DNA of 64,000 nucleotides from an uncultured Candidatus Melainabacteria bacterium (GTDB lineage: Bacteria > Cyanobacteriota > Vampirovibrionia > Gastranaerophilales > Gastranaerophilaceae). Position numbers and translations under genes: made by a program. The notes below the pieces were generated by a model. The model did no database searches and had not been told where the DNA came from. It saw only the letters and a list, made by a program, of their open reading frames with translations. The DNA lies in the NCBI GenBank assembly GCA_934728585.1, contig CAKVDZ010000004.1, forward strand, positions 1 through 64,000, written 5' to 3'. Positions 41,344-49,283 of this stretch are shown here, piece by piece (position 1 is the stretch's first letter; every line of letters begins with the position of its first letter).

Positions 41344-41349
41344 ACTATA
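41344..41349 (-). promoter_or_regulatory. -10 box before the helical pair
   Basis: Reverse strand TATAGT, six bases, ATG at 41337; no ribosome site. Confidence 0.55.
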
Positions 41350-41461
41350 ATTCTTTTACCTATGTACCTACACACTATATAAAAGTATATAAAAGCATGA
41401 AAATTGCTGTGTTTGAACCTTTTTGTAACAAACTTTTAACATGTTTTTTTAGATAAATTTT

Positions 41462-42103
41462 TTATAATAAGTTGCAAAACTTATAATAGTCACACCTACA
41501 CTTATTTGCGTCTTTATTTTTTTTAGCAAAATTTTGTGAAATTTTACATTTTTCTGCAATTTTTTTCAAATTTTCTTCGTATTTGTTTTTTAAATCGTCA
41601 GAAAATTTTATTAACTTTTCGTCCTTGTTCTTTAAATCTAAATAAACAAAGTTTAATGATTTATATTTTTGATTTAAAAGTTTATCAATACCTAACAGAT
41701 AAATCATTGTTTGGTAGTCTGATTCTGGATTTTTCGGAATAGAACCTGTTTTGTAATCTAAAATATAATAATCACCGTCATTTTTTACCAATGCGTCTAA
41801 ACGTCCGCCAAACCAATATTCATCTAGCTTAAAAGAAATTTGATATTCGCTGTTTAAAAATTCGTAAGTAAAATATTTTGTATTTTTTAAGTATTTCCAA
41901 ATATCTTTTTCAACCGAACTCAAGGCTGTTTCTAACTTTGAAACATCTAGACCTTTCATAAAATAACTTGCCATCGCGTGAATATTTTTACCTTTTTCAA
42001 AGAATTTCTTATTCTGTGGCAAAGAAATTTTATCCACATACATATAAAAGTATTTTTTCGGACATTCTTCAAAAATCTTCAACATAGCTGGAGATATTAT
42101 CAT
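41462..42103 (-). CDS. RecB/AddB-like PD-(D/E)XK nuclease with Fe-S cysteines
   Basis: A 213-residue stand-alone nuclease of the Cas4/RecB/AddB group. It shows the His motif (GKNIHAMASYFM), the first Asp (WFGGRLDALV), the D-x-K motif (YYILDYKTG) and the following Q-xxx-Y (SDYQTMIYLLG). One Cys near the N-terminus (FEECPKKYFYMY) plus three at the C-terminus (CRCDYYKFC) would hold the iron-sulfur cluster seen in AddB and Cas4. It starts four bases inside the helicase gene (ATGA), so the two are translated together. It is most simply read as the nuclease domain that AddB/AddA usually carry at their C-terminus, here a separate subunit. No cas genes are near. Confidence 0.88.
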   Translation of the reverse strand: MIISPAMLKIFEECPKKYFYMYVDKISLPQNKKFFEKGKNIHAMASYFMKGLDVSKLETALSSVEKDIWKYLKNTKYFTYEFLNSEYQISFKLDEYWFGGRLDALVKNDGDYYILDYKTGSIPKNPESDYQTMIYLLGIDKLLNQKYKSLNFVYLDLKNKDEKLIKFSDDLKNKYEENLKKIAEKCKISQNFAKKNKDANKCRCDYYKFCNLL

Positions 42104-45100
42104 TGGCTATCTCCTTTCAATAATTTTTCAAAAATAATACTTGGCATTTGATTTTGAACTTTTCCATACATCTTAGTTTCTTTTGAAACTGTAAAAGTAA
42201 GACCTTTTTTAGCCCTTGTAATTGCAACATAAAGTAGTCTTAGGTTTTCGGAAATTTGTTCTTTTTTGAGTTCAAAATCATCTTTTTTCTTGTATTTCGG
42301 GTTTAATGCTCTAATTTGCTCTGTAAAATCTACATCTTTTTTCAAGGTCATTTGTGCAAAATCTAGAGTTAATAATTTTTCTGTGAACTCAGGAATAAAA
42401 ACGTAATCAAACTCATCACCTTTTGATTTATGGTATGTCATAACCTGAACTTTACCTGCCAAAAATTCTTTGTCAGATTCGTCTTCTTCAGAGAAAAATT
42501 TAAAGCCACTCAAATTTGGTCGTTTTGCAAGTGCATCAAGTTTTTCTAGAACTGTCGTAAAATTATGATTTGAAGATGATAAGCGTTTTATAAGAGTTGA
42601 AATCAAGTACACATTTGACTTTTCAATATCACTTCTATAATAATGCAAACCTATTTTCAACGCCAATTCCTCAATTGGCAAGTGAGCAAAACTCAACCAA
42701 TACAAAATATCCCAATAAAATCTTGCAAGTTCGGCATTCATTTCGTCTGAATTTGAGATAACAAAAGGTTGTTCCAGATTTCTTATATCAACTTGCAATC
42801 TTGATTTGTAAAATCCACTTTCTGCTAGAATTTCATAAGATGATGCCATAACTTCGTTATCAAATGGATTTTGAATAATCCTTAAAAGTGCTGATATCGT
42901 TCGATAAACACTTTTTTGCTCTAAACATTCTGAACGTGAAATACTCTTAAATCCAGCGTCCATAATGAAAGACAGCCAACTTCCTACTTGATAGTTGCTT
43001 CGTAATAAAATTCCAATGGTAGCTTTTGGAGTTTTTGTTAAAATTTCTTTGATTTGCTTTAAAATATAGTTTTTTTCAGCAAAAGTGTTATCAAAAACAA
43101 ATGACTTCACAGCGTGCGTCGCAACTGGATTTCTACCCTCTACAGGTTTCATAAAAATTCGATAAAACGCATCTTTGTAATCGTCATTTCTATCTGCCAT
43201 AATAACTAGATTATTTGCAAGTTTCCAAACATCATGGCAACAACGTTGCGAACAGTCCATTTCAACACTTTGACTTTCTTTGATAAATTTTCTAAACCCC
43301 TCTGTATCAGCGTTTGAAAAGGTTGTTGTAATTGCTTGATTTATATCTCCGCAACGAATAAGATTTTTATGCTTTCCGCTCAAAAGAGCTATTAATCGTT
43401 GTTGAATTGCTGATGAATCTTGCGCTTCGTCTTCTATAATATATTGGCAAATATCTTGATAATATCTCAAAATATCATCGTTATCTTCAAGCAATTTAAC
43501 CGAAGATAAAAGCATATCGTCATAATCAATCAAATTTGAAGCCTTTAATTCTTCTTGATAAAGCTTGTAAAAATCAATAAATTTTTGAACTTGAGCATTA
43601 GTAACTTTTTCACTCAAAACTCCGCCACCAAGCTTAAATACCGATATTGCCCTATCAAAATTATCTGTTTCTGTCTTTTTCAAACCAAATTGTTTTGAAA
43701 GTTTTTGAATAATACTTGAACGTTGTGAATCGTCACAGATTTCAAAATCTGGAGCTAGTCCTAATCTTTCAAAATTAGAGTTATCTTTTAATATTCTTAA
43801 AGCCAGACCATGAATTGTACTAATATTAGGCAATTTCGAGTTTTCAGTATTAACGTTTTTGATACGTTCTCTAAAATTTCTAGCCGCAGATTCCATATAT
43901 GTTAAGACAAAAATATTTTCGGGATTAATTCCATCGTTCAACAATTTGATGATTAAAGCTAATAAAATAGTAGTTTTCCCTGCTCCTGGGACTGCGGATA
44001 TCGCCATTTGACCTTTTTTATAGTCTAAAACTGGCTTTTGGTCATCTCTTGGGGTAAATTTGAACCCTATAGATGAAGTTGCTTCTTCATCTGACTTAAA
44101 ATAAGGTTCAATTCCACCAAAATTTTCAATACCGCTACCATCAAAAAGGCTTGAAAACGTATATACAAACTCTTTTGCACACAAAACTAATTTGCGTAAA
44201 ATTCTCGCAGTTTTTTGTTGTGCAAGTGTTATATCGTCCTGAATAGTATATTCTTCCTTATCCCAATCTGCCTGAAAAACCCATGCATTATACAGAGGCC
44301 CAGTGTCGTTTTTAACCCATTCATCTGAAGAAATATCCAACCAAACTTGGAATTTTGTTTGAATTTGATTATCAATAATTTTTTGGGGAGTTGCAATAAC
44401 TAAATCATTTTCAGCTATTTCAACTGTAGAATAAGGGTTTTCCGCAATAATTGAATTTTCAATTTGCTTGATGATTTCTTCCTTTTTACCAGTTATAAAT
44501 TCTTTTGGAAAAACAGATTCAAAGTCCTGTAATTCCTTTACAAAGAAAGAAAATTTATTAATTTCATTGATATTTAAGTTTTTAAACTCGAAAAGTTCAT
44601 CATAAATTTTAAAAACTTGTTCAGAAAGCGGTAAATCACTTGTTTTTAACTGATTTATAAAGTTCACAAATTTTTCATATTTTTGAGTATATTCTTCGAT
44701 TTTAAACTCATAATCAATCAAATTTTTGTCACTATCAAAACAACTTAAAATCTTTTGACAATGCCTAATTGGGATATTCAAAATTTTTGATAAAATAACT
44801 CTTAAATCAAATTCTGATAATTCATCTTTCAAATCACTATTAAATTTCAGTATAGTCAAAGCTGACAATACATACGGATTTTGAACCAATTTTTCACTAC
44901 CTGAAAGAAATACTAGATTAATATTCGATAGTTTTTCTCGCAAGTAGAATTTTAACATATCATCAACAACTGGTGTAATTATAGCGATATCAGATGGGAA
45001 AAAGCCTGATTTTATCAAATCTTTTATCTTTAGCACGGCTAAATCTATCATTGTTGCACGTTTTGACGGAGATAGATGAGAAAAATATTTTAATCTTACG

Positions 45101-45960
45101 CTACCCTCACCCAACACTTTTTTGTATAAATTATCTGCCTCTTGAGCCATTTTTGACTGTGATTGCAAAACTTTTGGAGTATCCTCGAGCAAATTTTTCA
45201 ACTTTGTATAAACATTTTTATCCGCGCTTAAATACCCACTTCTACTTGAACCTAGCTTGTCACAAGCTACAAATATGTCTTTTAAATTTGGTTTTAAGTA
45301 TTTTATAAAATCAAAACAAACAGGTGTTATTTCGTCTGCATCATCGACAAATACATATTTTACATCTTTAAAGACATCAGCATTTTGATATAAATAATTA
45401 AACAATAAAGTTTGTCTTAAATAATCAAAGCTACGATAATTCAGTGTTTTAGACATCAACAGTTTTAAAGCAGTTTTGCTATCCTGTGCAAATCCCTCTT
45501 TCAAAACGTTTTTTGCACGCCATTCCACATCTTTATCATTAAGATTATTTTGAATAATTAGCGAATATCTTCTAAATAACTGGTGCAAAAGAGATTTCTT
45601 TGAATTATAACCGCTAAATTTAATATCTTTGATAATATCTTTCATCATAAATTGAGATATTTCAAGCCCAATCATATTCGGAATAATTGAAGTTTTGCCA
45701 GAGGAAAGTTTATTTTCAAGAAATGCCCAATTATCAATTATTGTATTATAAACTAATCCGAAGAACGAGTAAACTCGTAACTTTTCAACAACATCGACAT
45801 TTAATAATTCCAATACACCATTACAAAATCTTTCTTTTGCGGAAGAATTATTTACAAGCACAAGAATTTCATTTGAAGAAATGCCCGAATTTATCAAACG
45901 GGCATAGTCTTCAATCAAAATATTTGTTTTGTCTGTCGAAATTGAACCTTCAATTAGCAT
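42100..45960 (-). CDS. Double-motor recombination helicase (AddB-like motor fused to AddA/UvrD-like motor)
   Basis: A 1286-residue protein. The C-terminal half (about 636-1286) is an intact SF1A helicase: AVPGAGKTT (656-664), NISTIHGLALRIL, YIIEDEAQDSS (841-850), CGDINQAITT, VQVMTYHKSKGDEFDYVF and LRLLYVAITRAKKGL. It stops right after motif VI with no nuclease domain. The N-terminal half repeats the same plan in worn form: P-loop-like GSISTDKT (5-12), VYSFFGLVY, YVFVDDADEITP (202-213), DIAIITPVVDDMLKFYL and a motif V-VI-like end near 515-605. This is what AddB or an inactive RecC-like motor looks like. It overlaps thrS by seven bases and the nuclease by four. The likely role is double-strand break resection. 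Confidence 0.88.
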   Translation of the reverse strand: MLIEGSISTDKTNILIEDYARLINSGISSNEILVLVNNSSAKERFCNGVLELLNVDVVEKLRVYSFFGLVYNTIIDNWAFLENKLSSGKTSIIPNMIGLEISQFMMKDIIKDIKFSGYNSKKSLLHQLFRRYSLIIQNNLNDKDVEWRAKNVLKEGFAQDSKTALKLLMSKTLNYRSFDYLRQTLLFNYLYQNADVFKDVKYVFVDDADEITPVCFDFIKYLKPNLKDIFVACDKLGSSRSGYLSADKNVYTKLKNLLEDTPKVLQSQSKMAQEADNLYKKVLGEGSVRLKYFSHLSPSKRATMIDLAVLKIKDLIKSGFFPSDIAIITPVVDDMLKFYLREKLSNINLVFLSGSEKLVQNPYVLSALTILKFNSDLKDELSEFDLRVILSKILNIPIRHCQKILSCFDSDKNLIDYEFKIEEYTQKYEKFVNFINQLKTSDLPLSEQVFKIYDELFEFKNLNINEINKFSFFVKELQDFESVFPKEFITGKKEEIIKQIENSIIAENPYSTVEIAENDLVIATPQKIIDNQIQTKFQVWLDISSDEWVKNDTGPLYNAWVFQADWDKEEYTIQDDITLAQQKTARILRKLVLCAKEFVYTFSSLFDGSGIENFGGIEPYFKSDEEATSSIGFKFTPRDDQKPVLDYKKGQMAISAVPGAGKTTILLALIIKLLNDGINPENIFVLTYMESAARNFRERIKNVNTENSKLPNISTIHGLALRILKDNSNFERLGLAPDFEICDDSQRSSIIQKLSKQFGLKKTETDNFDRAISVFKLGGGVLSEKVTNAQVQKFIDFYKLYQEELKASNLIDYDDMLLSSVKLLEDNDDILRYYQDICQYIIEDEAQDSSAIQQRLIALLSGKHKNLIRCGDINQAITTTFSNADTEGFRKFIKESQSVEMDCSQRCCHDVWKLANNLVIMADRNDDYKDAFYRIFMKPVEGRNPVATHAVKSFVFDNTFAEKNYILKQIKEILTKTPKATIGILLRSNYQVGSWLSFIMDAGFKSISRSECLEQKSVYRTISALLRIIQNPFDNEVMASSYEILAESGFYKSRLQVDIRNLEQPFVISNSDEMNAELARFYWDILYWLSFAHLPIEELALKIGLHYYRSDIEKSNVYLISTLIKRLSSSNHNFTTVLEKLDALAKRPNLSGFKFFSEEDESDKEFLAGKVQVMTYHKSKGDEFDYVFIPEFTEKLLTLDFAQMTLKKDVDFTEQIRALNPKYKKKDDFELKKEQISENLRLLYVAITRAKKGLTFTVSKETKMYGKVQNQMPSIIFEKLLKGDSQ

Positions 45961-47726
45961 TTTCTTGTTTTAATTTCGTCCAAAATCATGTTTACAAATT
46001 CATCAACAGGTTTTGTACCAATTTGTCCAACACCTCTTTGACGAATTGCAACTTCTCCAGACTCTTGTTCTTTATCACCAACAACTACAACATAAGGAAC
46101 TTTTTTATCTTGTAAGTTTTCTCTAATTCTGTAGTTCATGCTTTCAGAACGGTCGTCTAAGTAAGCTCTGATACCGTTATCTCTAAGTTTTTTGTAAATT
46201 TTTTCGGCAAAATCGATATGTTTTTCGTTTGAAATAGGTACAACAGAAACTTGTGTTGGAGCTAACCAAGTAGGGAATGCACCAGCAAAGTGTTCAATTA
46301 AGATACCGTGGAAACGTTCCATTGAACCGAAAATTACACGGTGTAACATAACTGGAGTTTTCAATTGACCGTCTTTATCTTGGTATTTGATATCAAATCT
46401 TTCTGGCAAGTTAAAGTCTAATTGGATTGTAGCACACTGCCAAGTTCTGCCTATTGCATCTTTAACCTTAAAGTCAATTTTTGGACCGTAGAATGCACCA
46501 TCACCCTCGTTGATGTCGTATTTCATACCACGTTTATCCATAGCTTCTTTCAAACCAGCTTCTGCTAATTCCCAGTTTTCAAGCTTACCTACATAGCTTT
46601 CTGGACGAGTTGACAATTCAACTTCAAAGCCCATTTTGAAAATAGCCATTGTATCAGCAACAAAATCAATAATAGCGTTAATTTCATCTACCAATTGTTC
46701 TGGAGTACAGAAAATATGCGCATCATCTTGAGTAAAGCCTTGAACACGTGTTAAACCTGACAAAGCACCTGATTTTTCACGTCTGTAAACCGTACCTAAT
46801 TCAGCCATTCTTAATGGTAATGAACGGTAAGAATGTCTTTGTGATTGGTAAATCAAGATGTGGAACGGACAGTTCATTGGTTTTACAATGTATTGATCGT
46901 CTTCTTCGTTTTCTTTTTGAATAAAGAACATGTTTTCTCTATAGTGGTCAATATGACCTGAAATTTCCCACAATTTAGATTTTGCAAGCTGTGGAGTTTG
47001 AACAATCACATAACCACGTTTTCTGTGTTCTGTTCTCCAATAGTTTTCAATTTCTTCACGCACTGTGTATAAATTTGGGTGCCATAAAACTAAGCCACCA
47101 CCGATTTCTTCTCTTACTGAGAACAAATCTAATTGTGCACCAAGTTTTCTGTGGTCACGTTTTTCAGCTTCTTCAAGCATGTGCAAGTAGTCTGCCAAAT
47201 CTTCTTTTGTCCAAAACGCAGTAGCATAAATACGTTGCAACATTTTGTTCTTTTCGTTTCCTCTCCAGTAAGCACCTGCAACTTTTAACAATTTGATAGC
47301 ATTACCTTTGATAAAACTTGTATTTGGAACGTGAGGGCCTGCGCAAAGGTCGTTGAATAAAGCATTCCCGTCTTTATCTTTTGTGATATATAAAGTAGGA
47401 TTGTCATTTCTGTGTTCTTCTAACAATTCAGCTTTGTAAATCTCGCCTTGTGCTTTAAATTCTGCAATTTGAGCATCAACATCTTCCACGTTAACTTTTT
47501 CAAATGTAAGATTTTGTTTTAAAATTTCTTTCATTTTTTCTTCAATTTTTGTCAAATCGTCTTCTGTAAAAGTATGTTCATCTAAGTCAAAATCATAGTA
47601 AAATCCAGTATCTGTAGCTGGACCAATTGCTAATTTTGCATGCGGAAACAAACTTTGTACAGCTTGAGCCATAATGTGTGACGCAGAGTGTCTTAGTATA
47701 TGCAAAGTTTCATTGTTCTTTTCCAT
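45954..47726 (-). CDS. thrS: Threonyl-tRNA synthetase
   Basis: Charges tRNA-Thr. The start MEKNNETLHILRHSASHIM shows that the N-terminal TGS domain of the usual enzyme is missing; the protein opens directly with the editing/SAD domain (HxxxH in HSASHIM, and DLCAGPHVPNTS). The class II core has MNCPFHILIY, GLTRVQGFTQDDAHIFC and LHRVIFGSMERF, followed by the anticodon-binding domain (QVSVVPISNEKH). At 590 residues it is about 50 shorter than E. coli ThrS, as expected without TGS. I start at 47726, six bases after AAAGGA. First gene of the operon with the helicase and nuclease. Confidence 0.95.
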   Translation of the reverse strand: MEKNNETLHILRHSASHIMAQAVQSLFPHAKLAIGPATDTGFYYDFDLDEHTFTEDDLTKIEEKMKEILKQNLTFEKVNVEDVDAQIAEFKAQGEIYKAELLEEHRNDNPTLYITKDKDGNALFNDLCAGPHVPNTSFIKGNAIKLLKVAGAYWRGNEKNKMLQRIYATAFWTKEDLADYLHMLEEAEKRDHRKLGAQLDLFSVREEIGGGLVLWHPNLYTVREEIENYWRTEHRKRGYVIVQTPQLAKSKLWEISGHIDHYRENMFFIQKENEEDDQYIVKPMNCPFHILIYQSQRHSYRSLPLRMAELGTVYRREKSGALSGLTRVQGFTQDDAHIFCTPEQLVDEINAIIDFVADTMAIFKMGFEVELSTRPESYVGKLENWELAEAGLKEAMDKRGMKYDINEGDGAFYGPKIDFKVKDAIGRTWQCATIQLDFNLPERFDIKYQDKDGQLKTPVMLHRVIFGSMERFHGILIEHFAGAFPTWLAPTQVSVVPISNEKHIDFAEKIYKKLRDNGIRAYLDDRSESMNYRIRENLQDKKVPYVVVVGDKEQESGEVAIRQRGVGQIGTKPVDEFVNMILDEIKTRKC

Positions 47727-47925
47727 TTCCATTCCTTTCAAAATACAAAAATACTATATATAAGTTATAGCACTTAATAACTATAAATACAAATCATAAA
47801 TATTTCTCTTTTGTAGTAATTGTTTTATATAACATATAATCTTTCTAACACCTAGTATTTATGAGCATTTTAGAATTTAATTAATAATTGTTTACATTAA
47901 ATAGATGAGATTTTGTTGATTTTTC

Positions 47926-47952
47926 TAAAAAAATCATTAAATATTCCGACGA
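47926..47952 (+). promoter_or_regulatory. Candidate sigma-28 promoter before the filament-like protein
   Basis: TAAAAAAA, 11 bases, TCCGACGA: it keeps the TAAA and CCGA cores of the FliA consensus with exact spacing, and lies about 25 bases before the ATG. The remaining 47742-47925 is AT-rich with no gene. Confidence 0.6.
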
Positions 47953-47976
47953 AAGAGAAAAATGAGGTAAAAATCT

Positions 47977-48999
47977 ATGGGCATGGCAGCATCTCAGGCA
48001 AGATTTCTAGGTCTTACCGCTCGAAAATCAAATATAGAATACGAAGGACAGCAGATTAACCAACAAAGAACAGAGTTGGCAAACCAATCTGCGAATTTGT
48101 ATAACCAAATGTTGACACTACAAGTGCCAACACCTCCGTCTACTCAAGATTACACTAAAGTAACTTATACTTTCACAATTCCTGGGACTGATTATTCTGA
48201 GGCTACAATTAGCCAAATTACTAAAGAACCAAATTCAAACCCTCCAACATATACTGTTGCATTCAGTTACTCTGAAACAGATATGGGCTTTCCTGCTTGC
48301 GGTACAAGTCAGTTCTCAACAGTAAACGCTTATAATGACGATACACATATAGGTAACATCACAACCACAAAAGGTAAAACATATACTTTAAATTATCTTG
48401 ACCCTACAAAAACAACAATTCAAGATCCAGAACATCCAGATGACCCTGACAAAACAATTGAAGTTTCGCAAATTCCACCAGAACATCAAGATGCATACGA
48501 TTCATTAAAAAATAAAGGTAATGTTTATTGGATAAATGTAGGTACCGATGAAAAACCATCTTATCAATACTACACTGGCACGGATTTAAAAAATGCTTTA
48601 TCAACTAACGGAAATGGTAAAACTCCATACTATTATGCTGGCGAAATAACAACTTTTGAAACTGAAACTTACCAACATTGTACCGTTAATAGAGATAAAT
48701 TTAACAGAGTTCAAAGTTTTACATACAACGATAACGAATATGCAGTTACAACAAACACCATGACTGATGATGACGCGTATGAAGATGCAATGAGCGAATA
48801 TACTTATAAATCTTACTTGTATGAACAAGAAATGAACAATATTAACGCTCGCACATCAATAATTCAAGCTCAAGATAAAAATCTTGAATTAAGATTAAAA
48901 CAACTTGACACTGAACATAACGCTGTTCAAACCGAAATGGAATCAGTTCAATCTGTATGTAAGAAAAATACAGAAGATACATTCAAGACGTTCGCTTAA
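47977..48999 (+). CDS. Filament-like exported protein candidate, unknown family
   Basis: A 340-residue protein with flagellar-axial-type architecture. The N-terminal helix (MGMAASQARFLGLTARKSNI, then EGQQINQQRTELANQSANL, residues 1-50) and C-terminal coiled coil (about 285-335, QAQDKNLELRLKQLDTEHN, ending TFKTFA) flank a beta-rich, threonine- and tyrosine-rich middle. There is no signal peptide, as for flagellins and other type III substrates. The upstream sigma-28-like promoter supports that reading. No homologue is recognised by name. GAGG lies nine bases before the ATG; a second ATG at 47983 is possible. Confidence 0.72.
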   Translation: MGMAASQARFLGLTARKSNIEYEGQQINQQRTELANQSANLYNQMLTLQVPTPPSTQDYTKVTYTFTIPGTDYSEATISQITKEPNSNPPTYTVAFSYSETDMGFPACGTSQFSTVNAYNDDTHIGNITTTKGKTYTLNYLDPTKTTIQDPEHPDDPDKTIEVSQIPPEHQDAYDSLKNKGNVYWINVGTDEKPSYQYYTGTDLKNALSTNGNGKTPYYYAGEITTFETETYQHCTVNRDKFNRVQSFTYNDNEYAVTTNTMTDDDAYEDAMSEYTYKSYLYEQEMNNINARTSIIQAQDKNLELRLKQLDTEHNAVQTEMESVQSVCKKNTEDTFKTFA

Positions 49000-49190
49000 G
49001 CGGATTTTCGACTCTGCCGAACAAAAGTTGACTAAATGTCAAGTTTTGTGAGAGGGGCGCCGTAAAGATAACGCAATAAGTACGGTATGACACTTTTTAA
49101 AAGCGAAAATTCAAAGGCTATGCGTACCCCAATAATCCAAGACAAGCGAATATAATTAACAAATTTCATAATCACTCTTATTATAATGAC
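49000..49190 (+). ncRNA. Structured non-coding stretch before gltD
   Basis: This 190-base stretch has no ORF and is less AT-rich than other gaps. It contains a near-perfect hairpin at 49021-49049 (ACAAAA-g-TTGAC / GTCAA-g-TTTTGT). A second domain is closed by GGGGCGC (49054-49060) with GCGTACCCC (49122-49130) around an inner CGTA/TACG stem (49061-49084). A strong terminator follows at 49191. It could be a 3'-UTR-derived small RNA, a stable RNA or a leader riboswitch. I checked by eye against tmRNA, 6S, SRP, RNase P and common riboswitch cores and found no match. Confidence 0.4.
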
Positions 49191-49214
49191 AGGCGTCCTC
49201 GGACGCCTTTTTTT
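49191..49214 (+). terminator. Intrinsic terminator before gltD
   Basis: AGGCGTC/GACGCCT stem with loop ctcg and T7. It ends 70 bases before the gltD ATG, so it ends the upstream transcript or acts as an attenuator. Confidence 0.88.
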
Positions 49215-49283
49215 ATGTAAAAAAGTTGCATATTAGTTATGTTTGAACTAAAATTGAGGAATAGAAGTATAGGAGAAAGAAAT

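Noticed and set aside
41462..42103. Cas4 nuclease of a CRISPR locus
   Set aside because: The PD-(D/E)XK plus Fe-S cysteines would fit Cas4, but it is translationally coupled to a helicase and no repeats or other cas genes exist in the window.
49000..49214. Possible tmRNA, 6S RNA or glutamine riboswitch
   Set aside because: There is a TTCGAC-like string near 49007 and the region precedes gltD, but there is no T-arm (GTTCGAAT), no tag ORF, and no glnA-motif core. Kept only as an unassigned structured region.
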